Position numbers and translations under genes: made by a program. The notes beneath the pieces were generated by a model, which saw only the letters and a list, made by a program, of their open reading frames with translations, made no database searches and was not told where the DNA came from. A DNA stretch of 33,166 nucleotides. It comes from Clostridia bacterium (GTDB taxonomy: Bacteria > Bacillota > Clostridia > Christensenellales > Aristaeellaceae). Positions 6,660 through 14,572 of this stretch are shown here, piece by piece. The stretch is taken from positions 1 to 33,166 of the forward strand of contig JAUNQH010000023.1 of assembly GCA_030536295.1 (NCBI GenBank), in the 5' to 3' direction. The number at the start of each line of letters is the position of its first letter. Positions within the stretch are counted from its first letter, which is position 1.

Positions 6660-9544
6660 CTTCCGTCTTCGTCTGTCACATCCAGCCCCGCGTCCCGCAG
6701 GATCCCGATAAAGTGTGCCTTCCAGCTGTCATCGATAACATTCGAGCAGATGCTCACATAACAGCGGCCGCGAATGATATAGGCAAACAGGATCACGCCC
6801 GTGTATCCCTCGACATTCGCCATGCACCGGACCGAGCGGATCCGGCCGGCGATCCGGTCCAGACCGAAATCGCCCAGGAAACTGACCACCGGATAACCGA
6901 CCTTCACATTCCCGGACCCGGCTGCCAGCAGGTCGTTTTTAGCCCGGATCGTAGGACATTCGGCTGCCAGCATCCGGGTAAACGCCAGCTCGGAACGGTA
7001 TTTGGGGATCCAGAAATCAGGCATGTCCTGAATATACTGCATCCCTTTCACAGCACTGAGCCTGTCCGGAAAGGCCAGGGCAGTCAGTCTTTCGGAAATG
7101 TTGAATTTATAGGATAACGTACAGTTGCGGAGAGTGCCTGTGCAGCCAAGACGGGAACGGATATCCATCGGGCAGGAGATCGTGAGGTCCTTCTTTTTTC
7201 CGCCGGATGCCCGGCGGATGGCTTCTCCCAGCGCGATCATGAGGATCGCCTGGACCGAGCCCTCGGTGTTCCGCGCGATCGCCAGGGCCGAAGCCATGGA
7301 AAAACTGATCATCGAGTTCTTCTGCTTTCCGCGTTCCATCTCGCTTTCCTCAAAGGCGAGCGTCTTCGGACACGCGTACGGGATCTTCAGCTGCGGTTCG
7401 GGGCACTTTTCCAGGAAAACGAACGGATCGGCATAATCAAAGGTCTTCCGGGTATTTTTGTCCGCGGCCGCCCCGCCGTCCTTCAGCTGCAGGTAATTCT
7501 CCAGCAGGATGCCCGTTGCCGTTTTCGCGCCCATGCCGTCCGTAAGACCATGTGACATCATCATGCGGATCTTATCCGCGTCATAGCTGAGCGTGAACAG
7601 GTATCCGCGCGCTTCCTCCGAAAAGGGCGGCACATAGCCGTTCCGGTGTATGATCCTGAAAGGCGCGTCGCACGGGACCAGCAGATAGCGGGAATCATCC
7701 GGCGCTCTCCGCAGTGTCAGCGTAAGGAACGGCAGCTCCTGCAGCAGCTCCTCCGCGGCTGTCTGCAGGCAGTCGGGGACGATCGGCTCCGTCAACCGGA
7801 TCTCGCATTCGATGAACGCGTGACCGAAGGACCCGGGGTAGAAGAAATATGTGCCGGTCGTGATCTCATAGGCGTCGGCAAGCTCCGCGGCATGAACTGT
7901 TCTGTCCGCGCCGGCAGCGTATGCCAGCGAAGCCATGGCGATCTCCGCGGGGGTGTCATAGGTCAGGATATACGAAGCCTCCGGGATCACATCCGTCAGC
8001 GCGGAGGCGATCATCATGGCGGCGACGGAATCACCGCCCATCCGGCGGAAGCTGTCATGGCGGCTGATGTGACCGATCGCCAGCGTCTTTTCCATTTCGG
8101 CGATGATCTTCGCCTCAAGGTCGTTTGCCGGCGGTTCATACTGTCCTTTCACGCTTTCGGCGGAAGGCTCCGGCAGCGCGCGCCTGTCCAGCTTGCCGGT
8201 CGGCAGCAGCGGGATCTCATCCACGGCGATGAAATAAGCCGGGATCATATAGGACGGGAGCCTCTCCCTGAGCTTTTCCCGCAGCGCGTCTTCATCGAAT
8301 ACGTTGCCCTTCAGATAGTAAACACAGAAATAAGCCCTGCCGTCTTCCTTGACGAACCCTCTGGCGGCGCACCAGGAAAGCCCCAGGATCTCCCTGACGG
8401 CTGTCGCGGCTTCCTCCGGCTCCACCCGGTTGCCGTTGATCTTGATCATGTCATCATTACGGCCGAGAATGACCAGATCCCCGTCCGCGTTTCTGACCGC
8501 TATGTCGCCGGTGTGGAATGCTCCGCCGGCAAAGGCTTTCTTCGTCATCTCCGGAAGATGATGATAACCCCTCATGTATTCATTCCGGAAACAGATCTCG
8601 CCCGGTTCGCCGTCATGGACCGGAACGCCGTCCTCACCGAGGAGGAATATCTCCTCGCCGGACTGGTTTTTACCGACAGGGGTCCTCTCATACGGCCGGT
8701 CAACGGGGAACGTACACAGCATTCTCCCCGCCTCGCTGAGGCTGTACGCGCTCACAAGCCTGATCCTGTCATTGAACAGACCGCAGCAGGGTTCACCGCC
8801 GAGCATCACGGTCTTCATCTGCGTATTGAAGGTTTTACAGGTCCTGTAAAGCGAGGGCGTCATAAACGTGATCGTGACGCCCGTGTTTTCATAGATCCGC
8901 ATCAGTTCCGGTATATTGCGCACCGCGTGATCTGAGATCAGCACCAGCGTTGCCGCGTGGTTGATCGCGTCCGCGAAATCCAGCATTGTGGCGATAAAGC
9001 TGAGGGATGAATTGATCGCGGCCACCGTATCAGACTGAAAAAGGTCCTTTCCTTCACAGCGCTTATTGGGCGTGATCCGGTCGATACCGCCGAATTCATG
9101 CATCACGCCCTTCGGGTTGCCCGTGCTGCCGGAGGTATAGATGATATAGGCCAGATCGTGCGGACCAATCGTCTCCCGCCCGGAAAGGCTTTCCCCGGCC
9201 ATGATCTCCGAAAGCAGTTTTTCATCCAGGAAGCATTTGCAGCCGCAGTCCTTACGGATATACTCATTCCGCTCCTTTGCCGCCGAGACCTCACTGACCA
9301 CGAAGGCCGCGCCCGCTTTCCATACGCCCAGCATGACGGCAAAGGACATGATCCCCCGCGGGAGGCAGATCATCACGACATCCTCGCGGCCGATACCGTT
9401 CTCCTTCAGAAACCGGTATGCTTTTCCGGAATACGTGTCCAGTTCGCTGTAGGTCATGCTGCCTTTGTCATCATCCATGCGCAGCGCGGTCTTGTTTCCC
9501 AGATCTCTGAAGACCCGTTCCATATTTTTGAAAAAATCGATCAT
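6656..9544 (-). CDS. NRPS-like adenylation / carrier protein / condensation-type enzyme
   Basis: 962 aa, one module. The adenylation domain (about 1-460) has YTSGSTGNPKG (136-146), YSLSEA (267-272), FHTGD (343-347), the GRNDDMIKINGNRVEPEE hinge (361-378) and the catalytic lysine in PTGKLDRRALP (Lys451). A carrier domain follows with MGGDS (Ser506 for phosphopantetheine). The last ~400 residues hold HGLTDG (665-670), the HxxxDG motif of condensation/acyltransferase enzymes. It would activate an acid, probably an amino acid, load it on its own carrier, and pass it to an amine or alcohol. There is no thioesterase, and a partner phosphopantetheinyl transferase is not in the window. Start ATG 9544 has GGAG 8 nt upstream; the open frame runs 99 codons further without support. 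Confidence 0.88.
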   Translation of the reverse strand: MIDFFKNMERVFRDLGNKTALRMDDDKGSMTYSELDTYSGKAYRFLKENGIGREDVVMICLPRGIMSFAVMLGVWKAGAAFVVSEVSAAKERNEYIRKDCGCKCFLDEKLLSEIMAGESLSGRETIGPHDLAYIIYTSGSTGNPKGVMHEFGGIDRITPNKRCEGKDLFQSDTVAAINSSLSFIATMLDFADAINHAATLVLISDHAVRNIPELMRIYENTGVTITFMTPSLYRTCKTFNTQMKTVMLGGEPCCGLFNDRIRLVSAYSLSEAGRMLCTFPVDRPYERTPVGKNQSGEEIFLLGEDGVPVHDGEPGEICFRNEYMRGYHHLPEMTKKAFAGGAFHTGDIAVRNADGDLVILGRNDDMIKINGNRVEPEEAATAVREILGLSWCAARGFVKEDGRAYFCVYYLKGNVFDEDALREKLRERLPSYMIPAYFIAVDEIPLLPTGKLDRRALPEPSAESVKGQYEPPANDLEAKIIAEMEKTLAIGHISRHDSFRRMGGDSVAAMMIASALTDVIPEASYILTYDTPAEIAMASLAYAAGADRTVHAAELADAYEITTGTYFFYPGSFGHAFIECEIRLTEPIVPDCLQTAAEELLQELPFLTLTLRRAPDDSRYLLVPCDAPFRIIHRNGYVPPFSEEARGYLFTLSYDADKIRMMMSHGLTDGMGAKTATGILLENYLQLKDGGAAADKNTRKTFDYADPFVFLEKCPEPQLKIPYACPKTLAFEESEMERGKQKNSMISFSMASALAIARNTEGSVQAILMIALGEAIRRASGGKKKDLTISCPMDIRSRLGCTGTLRNCTLSYKFNISERLTALAFPDRLSAVKGMQYIQDMPDFWIPKYRSELAFTRMLAAECPTIRAKNDLLAAGSGNVKVGYPVVSFLGDFGLDRIAGRIRSVRCMANVEGYTGVILFAYIIRGRCYVSICSNVIDDSWKAHFIGILRDAGLDVTDEDGR

Positions 9545-9626
9545 CGTACCCGCTCCGTCTTTTTCTGTCGGTATTTTGTGGCGCGGCGCCGTCAGCAAGG
9601 GATCTCCGTTCATTTCCGCTGGTCCT

Positions 9627-9656
9627 ATTATATCACCGGAACGGCAGAATTGAAAA
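9627..9656 (-). promoter_or_regulatory. Promoter of the NRPS-like / RT operon
   Basis: On the minus strand: TTTTCA (9656-9651), 18-nt spacer, perfect TATAAT (9632-9627), 82 nt upstream of the ATG at 9544. Confidence 0.5.
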
Positions 9657-9684
9657 GGGTGTGATCGCTGATGCGAAGCAGGCG

Positions 9685-9713
9685 TGTACATTTTCCGGAT
9701 TTGATCGTATAAT
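9685..9713 (+). promoter_or_regulatory. Promoter of the first GG-leader peptide gene
   Basis: TGTACA (9685-9690), 17-nt spacer, perfect TATAAT (9708-9713), 66 nt upstream of the ATG at 9780. It diverges from the NRPS-like operon promoter, the two -35 boxes being about 28 nt apart. Confidence 0.55.
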
Positions 9714-9779
9714 AATATACAGTGCCTTATAAGCTGACTTTCCGTAAACAGATCGTGACAGATGACAGGGGTGAGTTCA

Positions 9780-10034
9780 ATGGAAGAAATGAGAATGCTG
9801 GAAGATGACCTCCTGGACCGGGTGGTCGGAGGAAGTAACACGAGAAAGAAATTCTATTGCAACTGGATCTTGAGTTATTCCGCAATGTATTCGAAAAAAC
9901 AGATCACCGTTCTGGACCTGCGTGCAAAATACGATAAATATAAATCGGAGATCATCGCTGACTCTGCACTCAGTGACGATGAAAGAAACTATTGCCTGAG
10001 TTATCTGGAATCTCATATAGGCAAATGTCTCTGA
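9780..10034 (+). CDS. Small exported peptide precursor with double-glycine leader
   Basis: 84 aa. The leader MEEMRMLEDDLLDRVVGG ends in Gly17-Gly18 and has the acidic/hydrophobic pattern (LxxDLLDxVVGG) recognised by C39-peptidase ABC exporters of bacteriocin type. The predicted 66-residue core is basic at its start (NTRKKF) and has three cysteines (27, 72, 83) plus many Tyr. The function is unknown: it could be a bacteriocin, a signal or a modified peptide. ATG 9780 is chosen because AGGGGTGA (9767-9774) sits 5 nt upstream; the ATG at 9762 lies before that site. It is divergent from the NRPS-like/RT operon. No exporter is visible in this window. Confidence 0.7.
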   Translation: MEEMRMLEDDLLDRVVGGSNTRKKFYCNWILSYSAMYSKKQITVLDLRAKYDKYKSEIIADSALSDDERNYCLSYLESHIGKCL

Positions 10035-10323
10035 GCGGCAGACCGGCAAGGAGAGGAATGTACGCACGGAATCCGATCCCAATTGCCTGAGAAGCTGAAC
10101 CTGAAGGCCATTCGTCCGGATGATCCGGAAAAAAGTTGCCGGCGGCGGAACAGACTCTGCATGCCGGGAGAGCGTGAAGCAAATTGCCGTTCACGCGGCC
10201 TGCGCCGACAACGCCGCCGCGAGGATGTCCGGCAGGGCGCCGAAGGCTTTCGCCGACAGCGCGAAGAACGATTACGAAACGATCCGGCTTATCTGCCGGA
10301 GTAAGGAAAGAAGGCAGTTATAT
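10035..10323 (+). other. Intergenic region with a palindrome and a possible gene remnant
   Basis: No confident gene. A perfect palindrome, TCCGGAT-G-ATCCGGA (10115-10129), could be an operator or short hairpin. From 10120 an open frame runs in phase into the GH27 gene, with G/C-ending codons like those of neighbouring genes. Its 68 residues match nothing I recognise and are not part of a GH27 fold. It may be the remnant of a decayed gene. Confidence 0.4.
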
Positions 10324-11643
10324 ATGATCGCTCAATATCCGCCGATGGGCTGGAACAGCTGGGACTGTTACGGCGCCGCGGTCAATGAGGCGCAGGTGCG
10401 GCAGAACGCGGACTATATCGCGAAGCATCTGAAGGCGTACGGATGGGAATACGTTGTTGTGGATATCCAGTGGTATCAGCCCACCGCGTCCTCCCACGCG
10501 TATGAACCTTTTTCCAGTGTGGCGATGGATGGTTACGGCCGCCTGCTCCCCGCGGAGAACCGTTTCCCGAGCAGCGCGGATGGGAAAGGCTTCAGACCGC
10601 TGGCGGATCACATCCATTCCCTTGGCCTGAAATTCGGCATTCATATCATGCGCGGTATGCCGAGAATGGCCGCGCATAAGCATCTCCCCGTGCTGAACAG
10701 CGCGGCGGGCTGTGATGAGCTCGCCGATCCCAACAGCATCTGCGCGTGGAATCCGGATATGTACGGTATCAGGCAGGATCATCCCGAAGCGCGCAGGTAC
10801 TATGACAGCATCTTCGCGCTGTACGCGGAGTGGGGCGTGGATTTCGTCAAGTGCGATGATATCGCGCGGGAATACCCGCGCTGTGAAAGAGAGATCGAAC
10901 TGATCTCCGAAGCGTGCGCGAACTGCGGACGCGACATGGTTCTGAGCCTGTCGCCCGGCCCCGCGCCCATCGAGCGCGCGGAGCATCTGAAACGCTGGGC
11001 GAACATGTGGCGGATCACGGATGATTTCTGGGACGACTGGAGTCTTCTGAAAAATATGTTTGAACGCGCGGAGAAATGGTGCATTCACTCCGGCCCCGGT
11101 CACTGGCCGGACGCGGATATGCTGCCTGTGGGCGCGCTGAGGCAATGCTATGCCGGAAACGGGGTGAAAGCCGGTGAAAAGGGCGGCCCATGGACATGCT
11201 TTACTGAGCCGGAACAGCGCACCATGATGACGCTCTGGTGTATGATGCGCGCGCCTCTCATGGCAGGCGCGGAGCTTACGAAGAACGATGATTTTACGCT
11301 GGCGCTTCTGACCAACGCGGAGGTCATCGCGATCGGGAAGGAAAGCTACTGCGGCCATCCGCTGTATACCACGGAAAGCGAATGCGTGTGGTTCGCGCCG
11401 AGAAAGGACGGAACAGGCGCTTATATCGCGCTGTTCAATTTCGCGGAAGAAGAAAGGGAGATCCGTGTCGATGATGACGCGGCGGAATATCCCTTCAACA
11501 CCGCGCGTGAGCTCTGGACGGGCGAAACGGTCAGGGAGCTGAAAGCAAAACTGCAGCCCCATGACGCGGCTGTCTGGCGGCTTGACCGCGCGGATCACCG
11601 GAATCAGCCGCCGCGTGATCCGGAAAGCGAAGCGTCACAATGA
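10324..11643 (+). CDS. Glycoside hydrolase family 27 enzyme (alpha-galactosidase-like)
   Basis: 439 aa, without a signal peptide, so probably cytoplasmic. The GH27 start 'PPMGWNSWDCYG' is clear. The nucleophile lies in VKCDD (Asp178) and the acid/base is the Asp of the RxxxD motif (Arg230, Asp234). A C-terminal beta-sandwich occupies about 340-439. The family cleaves terminal alpha-D-galactose or, in some members, beta-L-arabinopyranose. The 'GIHIMRGMPR' segment (105-114) differs from classical alpha-galactosidases, so the exact sugar is open. ATG 10324 is favoured by GGAAAGAAGG about 9 nt upstream and by the family N-terminus. It sits alone between two GG-leader peptide genes; no sugar transporter or regulator is adjacent. 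Confidence 0.9.
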   Translation: MIAQYPPMGWNSWDCYGAAVNEAQVRQNADYIAKHLKAYGWEYVVVDIQWYQPTASSHAYEPFSSVAMDGYGRLLPAENRFPSSADGKGFRPLADHIHSLGLKFGIHIMRGMPRMAAHKHLPVLNSAAGCDELADPNSICAWNPDMYGIRQDHPEARRYYDSIFALYAEWGVDFVKCDDIAREYPRCEREIELISEACANCGRDMVLSLSPGPAPIERAEHLKRWANMWRITDDFWDDWSLLKNMFERAEKWCIHSGPGHWPDADMLPVGALRQCYAGNGVKAGEKGGPWTCFTEPEQRTMMTLWCMMRAPLMAGAELTKNDDFTLALLTNAEVIAIGKESYCGHPLYTTESECVWFAPRKDGTGAYIALFNFAEEEREIRVDDDAAEYPFNTARELWTGETVRELKAKLQPHDAAVWRLDRADHRNQPPRDPESEASQ

Positions 11644-11665
11644 GAACTGTTCCGCTGATGCCTGA

Positions 11666-11693
11666 TTGACATTTTGGACTTTGTTGCTATAGT
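11666..11693 (+). promoter_or_regulatory. Promoter of the second GG-leader peptide gene
   Basis: A perfect TTGACA (11666-11671), 16-nt spacer and TATAGT (11688-11693), about 100 nt upstream of the ATG at 11794. Confidence 0.65.
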
Positions 11694-11793
11694 GTTATTG
11701 GATCGATGACGGCACCACAGCGGCGCACCGCGATCCATGTGTAAAAATGTGTCCGGGTGAAACTGAAATAATGTCTGTGAAAAGGAAGAAAAA

Positions 11794-12045
11794 ATGACAA
11801 TGACTGAGAAGAATGAAATGAGATCCGGGGTCGAGCAGCTGACGGATGAACTGCTGGATCAGATCAGCGGCGGTACAGGCAGTGATGATCAAGAAACGGC
11901 AACGATGATGCTATGTAAGGATGCGGGATGTAAATTTAGTCATACCCCATATTGGTGGAAAGGCGACTACGTAAACGATGTAATGTACCAATGCCCGAAG
12001 TGCGGTCAAATGACTTATTACGGCGTCAAGCATGCTTTCGAGTGA
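11794..12045 (+). CDS. Small exported peptide precursor, GG leader and four-cysteine core
   Basis: 83 aa. The leader ends QLTDELLDQISGG (Gly26-Gly27), the classic double-glycine pattern. The 56-residue core contains CKDAGC (Cys41, Cys46) and CPKC (Cys67, Cys70), spaced like a small zinc ribbon or a two-disulfide knot, with aromatic residues between (YWW at 53-55). I do not recognise a family. A GG-leader on a metal-binding-like core is unusual for classical bacteriocins. AAGGAAG sits 5 nt before the ATG. It has its own strong promoter and a strong terminator, so it is a separate unit. Exporter and maturation genes are not in the window. Confidence 0.72.
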   Translation: MTMTEKNEMRSGVEQLTDELLDQISGGTGSDDQETATMMLCKDAGCKFSHTPYWWKGDYVNDVMYQCPKCGQMTYYGVKHAFE

Positions 12046-12053
12046 TTTGGATA

Positions 12054-12091
12054 TCAAAACAGGCTCCGGCGATCTTCCGGAGTCTGTTTTG
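12054..12091. terminator. Bidirectional terminator between convergent genes
   Basis: CAAAACAG-g-CTCCGG (12055-12069) pairs with CCGGAG-t-CTGTTTTG (12077-12091), with the T-run in the stem arm. Its near-symmetry lets it serve the peptide gene on the left and the anti-sigma gene on the right. Confidence 0.85.
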
Positions 12092-12134
12092 ATCTTTCCC
12101 GGGAAGGGTATCATGTACCCGCCCGCTCACAGGG

Positions 12135-13823
12135 TCAGCCGTGAATATTGCCCTCCTGCTCTTCAAACAGGGTGATATTCAGGTCCAGGTCAAAATGGAA
12201 GTACCACATCATGCCGTGATCGTTTTCTTTCTCCAGCAGCACCAGCAGGGTGGGGTGCATGCTGCCCGTGCCCGGGTCCGAAGTGTCATCATACTGCGTG
12301 CCGACAAGGAAGGAAGCCTGCTTCAGGTCCTCTTCGGCACAGACGGTGGCGGACAGAAGGCAGGCTTTGCCTTTTTCGATGATCGCCTCTTCGGTCAGAC
12401 CGTGCTCATACAGGAACTGCGCCAGGGTATAATCGCCGCTGTCCTCACGCTGCGCCGTGCAGATCGCGGGATCCCCGCCGTAGCGCAGCAGCACCTTGTC
12501 CGCTTCATTCAGCAGGGCGCTTTCGGAATCACGCCCGGCGACATAGCCGGCGTCCAGCGCGCGGAGCTCATCCATCATCCGGTAGAATTCGGGCAGATCA
12601 TCCTTCGTCCAGAACATGCGGGACAGAAGACCGCCTTCATATGACGGCAGGAGGTATTCGTCCCAGATGATATTGACGGCGCTGACGACTTCCGCGGTCC
12701 GCGGATCCATGCAGATCATGAAGTAGCCCAGCCTGCAGCCGTAGCCGGAGCCGAGTGTTTCGCAAAGCCCGGGTTCCGCTGCCGCCTCCCTGTTGAAATT
12801 GTAGGAAAAGCAGATATCGACGGTTTCGGAGGGCTGCGGGCTGCGGACCGCGGCAAACCGGCACGCGTTCATATCTTCCATGGTGATGCCGAAACGGCTC
12901 TCCATTTCCCGCACGGCTGTACGCACAAAGCTGTCATCTGAAGACAGCAGATCGTCCTTGAGTTCGGCGAAACAGATATCGGTCACCATGAGGCGCAGCC
13001 TGGCTTCATCGCTCTGCGCCTTCTGCAGGAATGCCGTATCGTAACCGGCTCCGGCAAACAGATCCATGAATTGCTGCCGGGTCTCCGTGCCCTGTTTCAT
13101 AAAGTCCGCACGCTGCGCCTGTTCATAAACATAGTCCCTGCTTCCGCTCTCCCAGCAGCGAAGGGCGTATTCCGGCCAGAAATCATCATTGTAGTAAAAG
13201 CAGGATCCCACTTCGCCGGAAGGGGAGCTGACGCTGACCAGATATTCACCCGGAGCGGGATGATCGTGGTCATCATCCAGATCCACATCCGTGCGGGGCG
13301 TGAAACGGATCTGCCATTGCGGAACGCTGTCCTGATAAGGGGTCTCGTAGTAATAGGGATAGACGCCCATGGCTTTCAGCTCCGCCTCCGGCGTGCCGAA
13401 TTTCGCCATGACGGCGCTTTCGGCGATCCTCACCGCTTCTTCAAGACTCAGATCGTCGTCTCCCGGAACGGTGGACAGGATCAGGTCCTCCTTGATGCCG
13501 CCGTACGATGCTTCAAACTGTTCCAGATATGCCGGTACATCCGGCTCATCCACAATGTCCACCTGCGCGGTGGTGTTCATGCGGCTGAAGGAATCGTTCC
13601 ACATCGCGATCAGCGCGTCAAACGCGCCGGTGGCAGCCAGCGCCGCGCATACGGTCAGCGTGAGACCGAGCGCCAGTATCAGACCGGTCGACCATTTCTT
13701 TTTCACTGCTTTTTCTCCTTTTGCATGCTCGTAAAGCGCCCGTTTCTGCAGATCGGAGGTATGCACGTGAGCCAGTTCGCTGTTCAGTATTGTACGGATG
13801 TTTTCATTTTCCGGGTCTTTCAT
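12135..13823 (-). CDS. Large single-pass membrane protein, probable anti-sigma/sensor partner of the ECF sigma factor
   Basis: 562 aa. About 44 cytoplasmic residues come first, then one transmembrane helix (about 45-66), then a long extracytoplasmic part of roughly 495 residues rich in Asp/Glu. I do not recognise a domain in the outer part. The gene starts inside the end of the sigma gene (20-nt overlap), which is typical for the cognate anti-sigma factor, and GGAGGAAGCT precedes its ATG. The N-terminus lacks an obvious HxxxCxxC zinc anti-sigma motif. It may therefore hold the sigma by another fold, as several Bacillota anti-sigma factors do. The role is inferred from context and topology only. 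Confidence 0.7.
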   Translation of the reverse strand: MKDPENENIRTILNSELAHVHTSDLQKRALYEHAKGEKAVKKKWSTGLILALGLTLTVCAALAATGAFDALIAMWNDSFSRMNTTAQVDIVDEPDVPAYLEQFEASYGGIKEDLILSTVPGDDDLSLEEAVRIAESAVMAKFGTPEAELKAMGVYPYYYETPYQDSVPQWQIRFTPRTDVDLDDDHDHPAPGEYLVSVSSPSGEVGSCFYYNDDFWPEYALRCWESGSRDYVYEQAQRADFMKQGTETRQQFMDLFAGAGYDTAFLQKAQSDEARLRLMVTDICFAELKDDLLSSDDSFVRTAVREMESRFGITMEDMNACRFAAVRSPQPSETVDICFSYNFNREAAAEPGLCETLGSGYGCRLGYFMICMDPRTAEVVSAVNIIWDEYLLPSYEGGLLSRMFWTKDDLPEFYRMMDELRALDAGYVAGRDSESALLNEADKVLLRYGGDPAICTAQREDSGDYTLAQFLYEHGLTEEAIIEKGKACLLSATVCAEEDLKQASFLVGTQYDDTSDPGTGSMHPTLLVLLEKENDHGMMWYFHFDLDLNITLFEEQEGNIHG

Positions 13824-14334
13824 AGCTTCCTCCTGACCATTCTTCGCGCAGCAGCGCTTCCGCTTTTTTCAGTCTTCGGTATACACAGCTTCGGGACAGA
13901 CCCAGCGCCTCGCCTGTTTCGTCCAGCGTCAGCCCCTGATAGTAATAGAGCAATATGACCTGCTTGTACTTGCGGGGAAGCCCCATTACCGTCATGCTGA
14001 GACTGCGGTCCGGCTGCTCACAGCTGAGGACGGCCTCCGGAAGCTCGTCCAGCGCCGCGCGCCTGTCCACATGGCGGAACCAGGCGGTGCGGGTGTAGTC
14101 CCTGCAGGTGTTGACGGCAATACGCATCAGCCAGGCTTTTTCATGCTCCGGCGGGTCTTTCTGTCCGGAAAGCGCTTTCCAGACCTTGACCCAGGTGTCC
14201 TGCAGGGCATCCTCCGCCAGAGAACGGTCCGACAGGTACAGAAAGCATACCCGCAGGATCTCATCCGAGTAGGTATCGATCCATTGCGCCAGCATTCTGT
14301 CGGGTTCCGTTATTTCCCGAACGGATCTTTCCAA
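13804..14334 (-). CDS. ECF-type RNA polymerase sigma factor
   Basis: 176 aa, normal for group 4 sigma factors, which consist of regions 2 and 4 only. Region 2 occupies about 20-55 ('DRSLAEDALQDTWVKVWKAL'), which melts and binds the -10 element. Region 4 occupies about 118-165 (LPRKYKQVILLYYYQGLTLD and the helix-turn-helix ALGLSRSCVYRRLKKAE), which reads the -35 element. The start is TTG at 14334, supported by GGGAGGTGA a few bases upstream. It directs RNA polymerase to a stress or envelope regulon, presumably released by the overlapping membrane partner. Neighbouring surface genes could be targets, but I found no shared promoter motif. Confidence 0.92.
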   Translation of the reverse strand: MERSVREITEPDRMLAQWIDTYSDEILRVCFLYLSDRSLAEDALQDTWVKVWKALSGQKDPPEHEKAWLMRIAVNTCRDYTRTAWFRHVDRRAALDELPEAVLSCEQPDRSLSMTVMGLPRKYKQVILLYYYQGLTLDETGEALGLSRSCVYRRLKKAEALLREEWSGGSYERPGK

Positions 14335-14367
14335 CGCGTATCACCTCCCTGCATGATGTAAGACGAG

Positions 14368-14397
14368 AAAAAGCAGCAGTTTTTTCCGCTGCTTTTT
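14368..14397. terminator. Hairpin with T/A flanks upstream of the sigma gene
   Basis: AAAAAGCAGC (14368-14377) pairs with GCTGCTTTTT (14388-14397). Either direction gives a terminator. For the sigma gene it would lie in or just upstream of the leader, so it shields the gene from read-through or acts as an attenuator. Confidence 0.65.
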
Positions 14398-14400
14398 GTT

Positions 14401-14409
14401 ATTTTACCA
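14401..14409 (-). promoter_or_regulatory. Possible extended -10 promoter for the sigma operon
   Basis: TGGTAAAAT on the minus strand. No -35 match is visible; the position where one would lie (about 14424-14429) falls at the left boundary of the mobile element. Confidence 0.25.
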
Positions 14410-14426
14410 TTTTTGATCTGTTTTTT

Positions 14427-14572
14427 GGCTCTTCACGGAAATCTGGGCTATCAGTTCTTCACTGCAGTAAAAGGATTTCGCACCTGCGGGCGCGACCAAA
14501 GGGCTTTGCGATCGCCCTTTGGAAACCTTCGCAGCATAACCTTTACAATAGCCTAACTTTCCGTGAAGAACC
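14427..14572. mobile_element. Miniature inverted-repeat element (MITE), ISL3-like ends
   Basis: 146 bp with no ORF. The ends read GGCTCTTCACGGAAATCTGG and, as reverse complement, GGTTCTTCACGGAAAGTTAG; 21 of the first 25 bases match. It is flanked by a perfect 8-bp direct repeat, TGTTTTTT, at 14419-14426 and 14573-14580. GG(C/T)TCTT ends with 8-bp duplications are typical of ISL3-family elements. The centre contains CCAAAGGGC/GCCCTTTGG, a 9-bp hairpin stem at about 14498-14522. It would be moved by a transposase elsewhere in the genome. A core of about 39 bases recurs near 31.3 kb. Confidence 0.75.

Noticed and set aside
6700..8935. Long plus-strand frames opposite the NRPS-like gene, and similar long frames opposite mfd and pfkA
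   Set aside because: They are antisense shadows of well-supported genes in GC-rich DNA, with compositions unlike real proteins and no ribosome sites.
10120..10323. N-terminal extension of the GH27 enzyme
   Set aside because: The family N-terminus and a good ribosome binding site place the start at 10324; the upstream frame has neither.
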